Translations under genes and position numbers: made by a program
Notes under the pieces: model-generated
Databases searched by the model: none
What the model saw: the letters and a program-made list of their open reading frames with translations, nothing else
Told to the model about the DNA's origin: nothing
Shown: positions 1 to 7,337 of the stretch, piece by piece
Layout of the letters: each line of letters opens with the position of its first letter
Numbering within the stretch: position 1 is the first letter of the stretch
Source: an uncultured Collinsella sp.
GTDB taxonomy: Bacteria > Actinomycetota > Coriobacteriia > Coriobacteriales > Coriobacteriaceae
Length of the DNA: 25,320 nucleotides
NCBI GenBank assembly: GCA_938023085.1
Contig: CALHDP010000123.1
Coordinates: 1-25,320 of the forward strand
Direction of reading: 5' to 3'

Positions 1-638
1 CCGTCGAACACGATATCGGAGTAGGCATTGTCATGCACGATCAACAGATCATGCTCGCGGGCAAAGGCGATAATCTCCTCGTAGACCTCGGGCGTGCCCA
101 CCGAGCCGACCGGGTTGGCGGGCAGCGACACGATCATATACTTGGCGCGATCGGCCACCTCGGGATCGATGCCCGCCACATAGGGCAGGTAATTGTGCTC
201 GGCAACCAACGGATAGTACTCGAGCTTGGCATCGGCGATCTTGGCACCCGCCTCAAAGACCGGGTAGCACGGATCGGGAACCAGAATGGTGTCACCCGGA
301 TCGAGCAGGGCCAGGCCCAAATGGCCCACGCCCTCCTGCGTGCCGTTGCACGACTGCACCATAGACGGCGTAATGCCCGAAACGCCAAAGCGACGCTCAT
401 AGTAATCGCACACGGCCTGCTTGAGTTCGGGCAGGTCGCGCAGGGCATACTTCCACATCTCGGGATCTTGGGCTGCCTGCGTGAGCGCCTCGACCACATG
501 GTCGTACGGCTTAAAATCGGGCGTGCCCACGCTCATGTTGTAAATGGTCTTGCCCTGAGCCTTCAGCGCGAGAAGCTTGTTGTTGAGCGAGGCGAAGACC
601 TCCGCGCCAAAGCGGTCGAGACGCTGCGATGCCTGCAT
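1..638 (-). CDS. Class I/II PLP-dependent aminotransferase, N-terminal part (cut by window edge)
   Basis: The reading frame starts at ATG 638 and runs off the left edge, so about 212 N-terminal residues are visible. It begins MQASQRLDRFGAEVFASLNN and contains the fold-type I landmarks YNMSVGTPDF (substrate-side glycine region), a Tyr-containing segment WKYALRDLPELKQAV, the NGTQEGVGHLGLALLDPGD cofactor-binding stretch, the DPCYPVF motif and the SLPANPVGS/HDNAYSDIV region that precedes the PLP lysine, which lies outside the window. Family knowledge: this arrangement is that of aspartate/LL-diaminopimelate-type aminotransferases; the NPVGSVGT loop is typical of the DapL-like branch. Exact substrate cannot be decided. 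An AAAGGTGG ribosome binding site lies just upstream. A strong minus-strand hairpin with a T-run sits only about 19 bases before the start codon, so the gene either has a very short leader or is read through that terminator. Confidence 0.9.
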   Translation of the reverse strand, partial: MQASQRLDRFGAEVFASLNNKLLALKAQGKTIYNMSVGTPDFKPYDHVVEALTQAAQDPEMWKYALRDLPELKQAVCDYYERRFGVSGITPSMVQSCNGTQEGVGHLGLALLDPGDTILVPDPCYPVFEAGAKIADAKLEYYPLVAEHNYLPYVAGIDPEVADRAKYMIVSLPANPVGSVGTPEVYEEIIAFAREHDLLIVHDNAYSDIVFD

Positions 639-657
639 GGTGCCACCTTTCGATATG

Positions 658-688
658 AAAAACGCGGCGCTCCGACAAGAGCGCCGCG
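658..688 (-). terminator. Rho-independent terminator after nadE, abutting the aminotransferase start
   Basis: On the minus strand a perfect 10-bp GC stem (688-679 pairing with 672-663, six-base loop) is followed at once by five T (662-658). It lies between the nadE stop (757) and the aminotransferase ATG (638). The T-run ends about 19 bases before that ATG, so it may also act as an attenuator in the downstream gene's leader. Confidence 0.85.
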
Positions 689-756
689 CGATACGGGCCA
701 TCAGATTGCAAAAGTGTAACGCTTGCAACCCCCGTATTGGTTCAATTTAGCCAACC

Positions 757-2757
757 TTAGTCAACCGGATTGAGCGCATCGATCTGCGCAAGCCACAGAC
801 GCGAGCTGGCGTCACTCGGCATACGCCAATCGCCGCGCGGGCTGAGCGTCACCGAGCCCACCTTGGGACCATCGGGCAGGCAGCTGCGCTTGAACTGCTG
901 GGCAAAGAAGCGACGGTAGAACGTACGTAGCCACGTGTGGACGGTCTTGGCGTCGTAGACGCCCTCGAAGCTCTTGAGCGCCATGCGGTAGATCTTGCCC
1001 GGCTCAAAGCCAAAACGCAGCAGGTAGTAGAGGAAGTAGTCGTGCAACTCGTACGGGCCCACCAAATCCTCGGTCTTCTGCGCAATCTCGCCGTCGCCCG
1101 TGGGAGGCAGAAGCTCGGGGGACACCGGCGTATCGAGGATATCGAGCAAGACCTCGGCAATGCGCCCGCCAAAGACATCGGCGGCATAGCGTACCAGATG
1201 GCGCACAAGCGTCTTGGGCACGCTCGCGTTGACGGCGTACATGCTCATGTGGTCGCCGTTATAGGTAGCCCAGCCGAGCGCCAGCTCCGACAGGTCGCCC
1301 GTGCCAATGACAAAACCGCCAGCCTGGTTGGCCAAATCCATCAGAATCTGCGTACGCTCGCGCGCCTGGCTGTTCTCGTAGGTCACGTCCTGCACGGTCG
1401 GATCATGCTCGATATCCTTAAAGTGCTGCTCCACGGCAGCATGGATCGAGACCTCGCGAAAGCTCACGCCTAGGTCGCGAGCGAGCGACTCGGCATTGGA
1501 CTTGGTGCGGTGCGTCGTGCCAAAGCCGGGCATGGACACGGCCGTGATACCGGTGCGCGGCAGGCCCAAGGCGTCGAACGCACGCACGGTCACGAGGAGC
1601 GCCAGCGTGGAATCGAGGCCGCCCGAAAGGCCGATGACGGCCGCCTTGGTGCCCGTATGGGCAAGGCGGGTCTTGAGGCCGGCGGTCTGCAGGTCGAGGA
1701 TAGTCTCGCAACGCTCAGCCAGATCACCGTGGTCGGCCGGCACAAAGGGAGCGCGGGGGAAGACTCGGTCGATGTCGAGCGCATCGCGCAGGACAGGTTC
1801 TTCGGCCAGTACGCCCTCAAACGAAAACTCAACGGTCGCGGATTCCGGCGCATCGTCGGTGCGCGTCCACGTCGTCGAGCGACGGCGCTCGGCAACCAGG
1901 CGGTCAAGGTCAACGTCGGCGATGGCCATATCGCAGGTAAGCAGTTTGGTCGCGGCGAGCTTGGAGCCGTTTTCGTAGACGAGGTTCTCACCCGCAAAGA
2001 CCATGTCAGTCGTGGACTCGCCCTCGCTCGCGTCCGCGTAGGCATAGGCGCAGTACAGGCGCGCACTCTGATTGGAGATGAGGCTGCGGCGATAGTCTGC
2101 CTTACCGATAATCTCGTCCGAGGCCGACGGGTTGAGGATCACCGTCGCACCGGCAAGCGCCATCTCGGTCGAAGGCGGCGCCGGCACCCACAGGTCCTCG
2201 CAGACCTCAACGCCCAGCACCAGGTCCTCGGCGCCCTCATCACAGCAGCGGTAGACAAGCCCCGAACCCAGCGGAACCGGACCCTGACCGGCAAATTCAA
2301 CCCACACGGGATCTGTGGGCGCCGGAGCAAACCAGCGGCGCTCGTAGAACTCGCCATAGTTGGGCAGATACTTCTTGGCCGTGAGGCCCAAAAGCTCACC
2401 CGCGCAGCACACGGCGGCGCAGTTGTAGATATTCTCGGCAACTGCAACGGGAAGACCGATGGTAAAGACAATCGGCAGCTCACGAGTCACATCGAGGATA
2501 TGCACCAAAGCAGCCTCGCAGGCATGCAGTAATGTGCGGTTATGGAACAGATCGGCCGCGGTATAGCCGCACAAGTTAAGCTCGGGCAGCACCAGAGCAC
2601 GAACGCCGCGCTCGGCAGCCTCGCGAACAGCCGCCAACGCAACCTCGGCATTGCCCTCGACATCGGCAACGCGAATCTGCGGCGACGCCGCCGCCACACG
2701 CAAAAAGCCATCGTTCTTATTAGCCGAAACGCAGCATTGCCTTGTTGATCTGGACAC
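757..2757 (-). CDS. nadE: Glutamine-dependent NAD+ synthetase
   Basis: Makes NAD+ from nicotinic acid adenine dinucleotide, ATP and glutamine in the cytoplasm, the last step of NAD synthesis. The 666-residue protein has an N-terminal nitrilase-type glutaminase domain (about 20-290) with the expected Glu59 (LPELNLCGYT), Lys129 (KKYLPNYGEFYERR) and nucleophile Cys186 (GVEVCEDLW), then a synthetase domain with the PP-loop SGGLDS at 378-383. Length matches the two-domain actinobacterial enzyme. The start codon is GTG at 2757, preceded by AGAAGGGG at good spacing; there is no in-frame ATG close by. It is a single gene: its stop is followed by a strong terminator, and its upstream neighbour on the same strand is the AT-rich peptide operon, which ends in its own terminator. 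A near-palindrome (2825-2844) in the leader could be an operator, but I see no convincing promoter. Confidence 0.97.
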   Translation of the reverse strand: MSRSTRQCCVSANKNDGFLRVAAASPQIRVADVEGNAEVALAAVREAAERGVRALVLPELNLCGYTAADLFHNRTLLHACEAALVHILDVTRELPIVFTIGLPVAVAENIYNCAAVCCAGELLGLTAKKYLPNYGEFYERRWFAPAPTDPVWVEFAGQGPVPLGSGLVYRCCDEGAEDLVLGVEVCEDLWVPAPPSTEMALAGATVILNPSASDEIIGKADYRRSLISNQSARLYCAYAYADASEGESTTDMVFAGENLVYENGSKLAATKLLTCDMAIADVDLDRLVAERRRSTTWTRTDDAPESATVEFSFEGVLAEEPVLRDALDIDRVFPRAPFVPADHGDLAERCETILDLQTAGLKTRLAHTGTKAAVIGLSGGLDSTLALLVTVRAFDALGLPRTGITAVSMPGFGTTHRTKSNAESLARDLGVSFREVSIHAAVEQHFKDIEHDPTVQDVTYENSQARERTQILMDLANQAGGFVIGTGDLSELALGWATYNGDHMSMYAVNASVPKTLVRHLVRYAADVFGGRIAEVLLDILDTPVSPELLPPTGDGEIAQKTEDLVGPYELHDYFLYYLLRFGFEPGKIYRMALKSFEGVYDAKTVHTWLRTFYRRFFAQQFKRSCLPDGPKVGSVTLSPRGDWRMPSDASSRLWLAQIDALNPVD

Positions 2758-2824
2758 TGGAGGCCCCTTCTACCCTGAGATTCAGTCTAACGAACGTTCA
2801 CATACCTCTAACTAGCCAAAGCAA

Positions 2825-2844
2825 CCTCCCAGTTTACTGAGAGG
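2825..2844 (-). promoter_or_regulatory. Near-palindrome in the nadE leader region
   Basis: Two 9-base arms (2825-2833 and 2836-2844) are complementary on the minus strand with one G-U pair. It lies about 70 bases upstream of the nadE GTG. It could be an operator or a short RNA hairpin; no regulator can be named. Confidence 0.25.
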
Positions 2845-2869
2845 CCAACCTGTGCTAAGAGCATGTATT

Positions 2870-2921
2870 TCAAAAAAATCTTTAATTAAAAAAGGAGAAA
2901 TCGATAATCGACTTCTCCTTT
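2870..2921 (-). terminator. Rho-independent terminator of the radical SAM/peptide operon
   Basis: Reading the minus strand, AAAGGAGAAGTCGA pairs with TCGATTTCTCCTTT (one wobble, three-base loop, 2921-2891), followed by T-rich sequence ending in seven T near 2876-2870. It starts 25 bases after the stop codon of the small peptide gene. That supports the peptide gene as the last gene of the operon. Confidence 0.9.
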
Positions 2922-2945
2922 AAGCGAGGCGAGTAAATTCCGAAA

Positions 2946-3056
2946 CTAATGGCAGAATTTATCCATGTAGTCCTCAAAGTCGAACACTTCTACCACGACG
3001 CCCTCTTCCTGAAACTCTTTCAGTTGCTCCAAGAGATCTTTGTTAATAACGTCCAT
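2946..3056 (-). CDS. Putative RiPP precursor peptide, 36 aa
   Basis: An unrecognised short gene that fits the position and look of a RiPP precursor. ATG at 3056 is preceded by a consensus AGGAGG, the strongest ribosome binding site of the operon, starting 13 bases after the stop of the radical SAM gene; TAG is at 2948-2946 and a terminator follows. The peptide begins MDVINKDLLEQLKEFQEEG, a charged, probably helical leader-like half, then a short valine-rich patch (VVVEV) and an acidic-aromatic tail with Phe, Asp, Phe, two Glu/Asp, Tyr and Met, ending Lys-Phe-Cys-His. The single Cys is the penultimate residue. There is no double-glycine cleavage site and no repeated core. Seen directly: ORF, SD, position. 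Inferred: that it is the substrate of the adjacent radical SAM enzyme and is exported by the MFS protein. A small accessory subunit or a non-peptide pathway cannot be excluded. Confidence 0.72.
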   Translation of the reverse strand: MDVINKDLLEQLKEFQEEGVVVEVFDFEDYMDKFCH

Positions 3057-3069
3057 GCAGAAACCTCCT

Positions 3070-5391
3070 CTATCTAATCAATTGTAGTATATCTGCTTTC
3101 ATGCAATTATCAACCAACTTGTTTAATTGCTCCTCGTTTGCCGATAGTCCCTCTTTTTTCAAAATGTCGCGCACCTCGTTCTTAGTAATCGGCTTTTCAA
3201 ACAACGAAAGCAAAGCGAACGAAAAATCATTAACCGCACACATTCTATGGGTGGCACAACTCAGCAGTACTCTTAACCCCTCTTTTGAGCGTCCGACTTC
3301 TTTCACAAACGAACTTTTAACCAATTGAAAACCATTATCGTGCATTACATAATCGGCATCGATATTTGTATTCAGCAATCCATAATGCAACAGTTCTTCT
3401 ATCGCCCTTGTCAGCTCGAGATCGCCCTGATCAAGAATAAGAGAAATGCTACAATCAGCCTCCAATAAACGGGCCAACTTAAGGTATACCAACTGGGAAA
3501 CAGCATAGACATGATGGTATTCAGAATTATAGAAGTAGGCAAATGGCTCAACGAGCACGACAGAGGTCTTGGAATCCAGCCAGATTCGATCAGCTGGATT
3601 TAGACTAGTTAGCCGTCGCTTTACTTTGGTCAAATGTCCCTTATACCTGACAGCGTGAATAGAATCTAGGATCCAGGTCACCTCTGAAATATGAAGCCGC
3701 TGGGGCAAGTCAATTGTGTCGCTACCGTTTATGACCTCTTGCATATAAAAATCAATATGATGCTCATCAGATAAGGATTTTGCTTCATTTAAAGTTAAAC
3801 CAGTGCCTGAAACATAATCCACTTCGAGGCGCAAATCCTCATATTGGGACTTCGGCATTACAGAGACACCATACTTATCGGGATGATTCCAAACATCCGA
3901 CCCCATAACGAGACCAAAATTCGTAAATCCTCTCGTGGAATATGGAACACCACATACCTGTTTTGAATAATTCAAAACATTCTCTGTATAAGCTAAGGTG
4001 TTCAGAGCCTCTTCTTTAGTTTCGGTCGGAAAGCCAATCATAAAGAATAGATGAACAGGAATACCCGCATTGAGACAATCATGGATATTGCGATCAATCC
4101 AATCAACTCTCGTGTTCTTCTTCATTAGATCAAGAACTCTTTGGTTGTATGACTCGAGGCCAAACTGAATCTGCCTACATCCACTTTGGTATATCTTGTT
4201 GAAAACGTCTGTACTTAGGGTTGGAGAGAACCTCGTTTCTCCATGCCAGAAAAACGTTTTTCCCGATGCGTTTATTTCATCCGCGAGTTGCTCCATTCTT
4301 TTGCCTTCGAATGTTTCATCCACAAAAGAGAAAACTCTCGTGCCGTATTTTACATTTAACCGACACATTATTTCAAATACTCTCGATATGGGCATCTTTC
4401 GGTAACAACCACCAGTAGCACCGGGAATGGTGCAGAAGGCGCAATGATTAAAACACTGCCTAGAGGAATAAACCGGCAATATTAACTCAGGCATGAAGTA
4501 TTTAGAAAGGGCGAAGCCATCGAAATCGGGAACTGTATCGTTGATAAATGTTTGCTCAATCCGATGGTTTTTATATATCTTTCCACCTTTAGCATGGCAA
4601 AGGTTTGGAACACAGTCGAGATTGTCATCACCAGAGTCAAGAGCCTCAAGAAGACGTGCAAGCGGCTCTTCGCCGTCATACATCATTATCGAATCAATGT
4701 ATTCAAAAAAGGGATGCCATTCTTTCATGCAGTCATCTGCTAAACGAGTAATGTAATTGCCGCCCAATGAGACGTGTTTAACAGATGGACATTCTTCTTT
4801 AATCAGTTTCGCTAACGTAACTGCGGAAATCAATTGGAAACAGCCGCTCACCGAAATCCCAATAAACTCGATTTTTTCCCTCTGAATACGCTTAAGAAAG
4901 GCAGTTTCATAGAAGGAAATAAACGGATTATGCAAGGTATCCGCAAGCGATTTCATTATTTCTGGTGTCGAATAATAATCATAGGGCAGATCTATGGAGT
5001 TGAACGTGTATTTAACTCCATATGAGACGTGATTTATGATATAGAGTGCATTTCTAAAAATGTTTTCAGCATATTGTCTTTCTTTTAGATTAAAGTATCT
5101 CTTTGATCTGAAAATATCTTTTGCTTCGTCAACATTAAGTGCTGACTTTTGTATCAACTCGATTGTTAATTGAACATTCGAACTAAACGAATCCTTTGAT
5201 TCCCGATACCTTTTACAGCACTCTTCGACATGTCTAAAAGATAGGAGGTCATCGTAAAATTCCACGTTTAAGTCAACAATGTCAACTTTGTATTGTTCAA
5301 CCTCTTGAAGATATGACTTCAAAACAGGCAAGGCAAGATACGGCCCCACTGGACTCCATCCTGGGGGAAATACTAAAAGCGTTTTAGGCAT
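3070..5391 (-). CDS. Cobalamin-binding-domain radical SAM enzyme with C-terminal PqqD-like repeats
   Basis: A 773-residue protein. N-terminus MPKTLLVFPPGWSPVGPYLA and the later GISVSGCFQLISAVTLAKL...HVSLGG segment are the usual opening of B12-binding radical SAM proteins (about 1-290). The core (about 300-530) has the cluster-binding CX3CX2C at Cys313/317/320, the SAM-site FFWHGETR and the RQIQFGLESYNQRVL strand typical of this class. From about 600 on there are two stretches with the PqqD pattern, roughly 601-675 and 690-773: each has a beta hairpin, an Asn/Ser-turn before a hydrophobic helix, then a winged-helix half ending in a leucine-rich helix. PqqD-like domains bind leader peptides in RiPP systems. 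It follows the MFS gene by seven bases with only a weak SD, so translation is probably coupled. Family knowledge: such enzymes methylate or rearrange unactivated carbons. Substrate here is inferred to be the downstream 36-aa peptide. Codon use is AT-rich unlike flanking genes. Confidence 0.88.
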   Translation of the reverse strand: MPKTLLVFPPGWSPVGPYLALPVLKSYLQEVEQYKVDIVDLNVEFYDDLLSFRHVEECCKRYRESKDSFSSNVQLTIELIQKSALNVDEAKDIFRSKRYFNLKERQYAENIFRNALYIINHVSYGVKYTFNSIDLPYDYYSTPEIMKSLADTLHNPFISFYETAFLKRIQREKIEFIGISVSGCFQLISAVTLAKLIKEECPSVKHVSLGGNYITRLADDCMKEWHPFFEYIDSIMMYDGEEPLARLLEALDSGDDNLDCVPNLCHAKGGKIYKNHRIEQTFINDTVPDFDGFALSKYFMPELILPVYSSRQCFNHCAFCTIPGATGGCYRKMPISRVFEIMCRLNVKYGTRVFSFVDETFEGKRMEQLADEINASGKTFFWHGETRFSPTLSTDVFNKIYQSGCRQIQFGLESYNQRVLDLMKKNTRVDWIDRNIHDCLNAGIPVHLFFMIGFPTETKEEALNTLAYTENVLNYSKQVCGVPYSTRGFTNFGLVMGSDVWNHPDKYGVSVMPKSQYEDLRLEVDYVSGTGLTLNEAKSLSDEHHIDFYMQEVINGSDTIDLPQRLHISEVTWILDSIHAVRYKGHLTKVKRRLTSLNPADRIWLDSKTSVVLVEPFAYFYNSEYHHVYAVSQLVYLKLARLLEADCSISLILDQGDLELTRAIEELLHYGLLNTNIDADYVMHDNGFQLVKSSFVKEVGRSKEGLRVLLSCATHRMCAVNDFSFALLSLFEKPITKNEVRDILKKEGLSANEEQLNKLVDNCMKADILQLIR

Positions 5392-5398
5392 ATCAACG

Positions 5399-6586
5399 TC
5401 ACATCTTTCGCAAATAATTCAATTGAAACACAACTACCATCATAATTGAAAATACACCAAGTCCTGTAACGAGAATTGAGAACATCGCGATGCTCGTGAA
5501 CAGCGAAACAAGGAGTGTTGAAATAACAACAGCAACCGATTGCAAAGACTCCCTAATTGAAAACAGGCTTATCGATTCAGATCCGTCTCTCGCCAAATCC
5601 TGCAGCGATGTTATGAGAAGCACATCTTGAATGGCGTTTCCGGCACCGACGATAAAAAGGAAAATAAACGATATCCCAGACGCATAGCGATAGCCAAACG
5701 CCAGATACGCACCGAGCGCAAGATACGTCACAAAACAATATGATTTAACGCAATCGGAACCACTGATTAAACGACCATATATTGTATTTCCGAACAACAG
5801 TCCGATTGTAAGACTACTCTGAAGGAATCCGTATTGTATCGATGACGAGTCAAATTGCAATTGCGCTATAGCTGGCAAAAGAGAATTCAGAGAGCCGAAT
5901 GCCACGCCACTAGAAATATCGATTAATAGGAAACCAATTGCCAAGTGCTTCGCGCTAAGATCACTAAATGCAGTCCTGTTTTTTTCATTTTTTCTTATCC
6001 CCTCTTTATCATTAACCTCGATAACCGACGGAACATCTCGCAGCAACCAGAACGACGCGGCAAAAGAAAGCGCGTCTAATGCAAGAACAGCCTCCGCCCC
6101 AAATTGAGCGACAACAAAACCGCCGGCAACTGGCCCCAGAACCATCATCAAATTCTGCAGAAACCCAAACGAATTATTAATTACGTCGCGATTGATACTA
6201 TTCGTATTGGCTCTTAACAACGAGTAAAAGCAGGGCATTTCAACCGTTCGGCAAAGCGATACCGCGCACGTAATAGCAAACATACTCCATTTACTATCAA
6301 CAAAAATATAGCAAACGAATAATCCCGCGCGAATTAAGTCTGCCAATCTCATGGCCTGCAGTGTCCCGATACCCATCTTCTGAGGCAGCTGCGCGAGCGC
6401 AACTGAAAACAGAGAGGGGGCAAATCTGCAGCAGACCATCAAAGCAGTTGCAGAAACATCGTGAGTTACCTCGTAAATCAGCATTGGCAAAGCAATATTC
6501 GCACACCAATTGCCTATTTCGCTTATCCCTCTAGCAATATATAGGACCCGAACCGGATGGCTAGCTCTCAATACCGTGAACATCAC
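5399..6586 (-). CDS. MFS transporter, probable exporter of the cassette product
   Basis: A 395-residue integral membrane protein with about a dozen hydrophobic segments. The opening, RGISEIGNWCANIALPMLIYEV followed by a cytoplasmic loop with LPQKMG, resembles drug-efflux-type MFS permeases. The central charged loop (near residues 195-210, NDKEGIRKNEKNR) separates the two six-helix halves. Two adjacent starts are possible, GTG 6586 or ATG 6583, both served by GAGG; both overlap the end of the DUF2087 gene by about 25 bases in another frame, which implies coupled translation. The stop lies seven bases before the radical SAM start. By context it most likely exports the modified product or gives self-protection; an importer role is not excluded. 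Composition is AT-rich like the rest of the island. Confidence 0.88.
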   Translation of the reverse strand: MMFTVLRASHPVRVLYIARGISEIGNWCANIALPMLIYEVTHDVSATALMVCCRFAPSLFSVALAQLPQKMGIGTLQAMRLADLIRAGLFVCYIFVDSKWSMFAITCAVSLCRTVEMPCFYSLLRANTNSINRDVINNSFGFLQNLMMVLGPVAGGFVVAQFGAEAVLALDALSFAASFWLLRDVPSVIEVNDKEGIRKNEKNRTAFSDLSAKHLAIGFLLIDISSGVAFGSLNSLLPAIAQLQFDSSSIQYGFLQSSLTIGLLFGNTIYGRLISGSDCVKSYCFVTYLALGAYLAFGYRYASGISFIFLFIVGAGNAIQDVLLITSLQDLARDGSESISLFSIRESLQSVAVVISTLLVSLFTSIAMFSILVTGLGVFSIMMVVVFQLNYLRKM

Positions 6587-6842
6587 GATTAACCTCGTAT
6601 TTCAGGCCTCGTTCATCCCTTAATAGGAATCCATAATCAACCAAGTACCGCCTCAACACGGCATAATCAGGATAGAGCTGTGACAGCACACGATTAACCT
6701 GAAGCTCCGTATAACTTGTATTTAATTCAAAGAAAGAGACGGCCCATAGCAGCATGATTCTTTTATAGCTTTCCTTTTTTGGAATTGAAACCAGCTCGCC
6801 ATTCTTGAGAAATCGTTTTTTAAAGTCTATTAGCTCATCCAT
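6561..6842 (-). CDS. DUF2087-domain protein, first gene of the radical SAM operon
   Basis: A 93-residue protein. The segment NGELVSIPKKESYKRIMLLW, then YTELQVNRVLSQLYPDYAVL and RRYLVDYGFLLRD followed by a short strand, matches the DUF2087 pattern closely; almost the whole protein is this domain. DUF2087 is found alone or fused to the C-terminus of transcriptional regulators and is thought to be winged-helix-like. The ATG at 6842 is preceded by GGAGG at six bases. The end overlaps the MFS start. The role is not established: it could be the operon's regulator, or an adaptor. Its place as the leading gene, translationally coupled to the transporter, argues that it works with the cassette rather than being a chance neighbour. 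Confidence 0.85.
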   Translation of the reverse strand: MDELIDFKKRFLKNGELVSIPKKESYKRIMLLWAVSFFELNTSYTELQVNRVLSQLYPDYAVLRRYLVDYGFLLRDERGLKYEVNRDVHGIES

Positions 6843-6936
6843 TCACATCCTCCATTTCATACGCATCTAATACTAAAAATGCATACGCTTTAGGTCATCT
6901 CATTCGGCTTCTATATTCGAACTAAACTCGAACTAA
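6843..6936 (-). promoter_or_regulatory. Upstream region of the radical SAM operon with direct repeats
   Basis: On the minus strand a 9-base sequence TTAGTTCGA occurs twice with an 11-base period (6936-6928 and 6925-6917), one helical turn, followed by an AATATAGA -10-like stretch. A second repeat, CATACGC on the plus strand, occurs at 6858 and 6882. The promoter of the operon must lie here, but I cannot fix -35 and -10 boxes with confidence. The first repeat overlaps the last codons of the hypothetical gene upstream. Confidence 0.35.
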
Positions 6937-7161
6937 TCTAAATGATTTGCTCAAACACTCTTCGAAAGCTCGTTTTTCACTCTGAGTAAAATGCCCTTCC
7001 CAGTCAGTCCACGAACAGGAAGGCAACTCACAACGAGCGGAGTCGAAGCCCTCTGCCGTCGGTCGTTCAAAATGCACGATAACCTTTTCGATATCCCCAT
7101 CTGTTATCAGGTCAGAATGAACGACCTCGGTACCGTCTTCGAATGTCATATATGGGTACAT
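6922..7161 (-). CDS. Hypothetical protein, 79 aa, Coriobacteria-type
   Basis: A small soluble protein starting MYPYMTFEDGTEVVHSDL. The ATG at 7161 is chosen because GAGGTGG lies eight bases upstream; a frame extension to 7203 has no such site, and a second ATG at 7149 is possible. The sequence alternates short beta strands (EDGTEVVHSD, EKVIVHFERP) with a Cys/Trp-rich turn (CELPSCSWTDWEG) and a C-terminal helix with FTQSEKRAFEECL. I do not recognise a function; it resembles small conserved proteins seen in Coriobacteriia genomes, which is memory rather than a search. It lies just upstream of, and in the same direction as, the radical SAM operon, with 79 bases between its stop and the DUF2087 start, and it could be cotranscribed with it. 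Confidence 0.6.
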   Translation of the reverse strand: MYPYMTFEDGTEVVHSDLITDGDIEKVIVHFERPTAEGFDSARCELPSCSWTDWEGHFTQSEKRAFEECLSKSFRLVRV

Positions 7162-7337
7162 CACGTAAACCACCTCGCAATCGTAAATCCAGTTTAGCAT
7201 CAAGCTATTGCACCAAAGACAGCAAGCCCCCCCTTGATGAGTTGATGGTATCTGTTAAATGTCACGTACGATTCACATCTGGTGGGTACCCTGATGGCTA
7301 CACGAAACGAAGCAGATTTACACCGGGAGGACCCCGT

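Noticed and set aside
1510..2532. A 340-codon plus-strand open frame opposite nadE
   Set aside because: Antisense shadow; the nadE frame has all catalytic residues.
2793..2800. GAACGTTC in the nadE upstream region as a LexA box
   Set aside because: The two half-sites lack the four-base spacer that the actinobacterial LexA site requires.
7143..7337. A 65-codon N-terminal extension of the tailed membrane protein
   Set aside because: No ribosome binding site, overlaps an opposite-strand gene, and the ATG at 7338 has a good GGGAGG.
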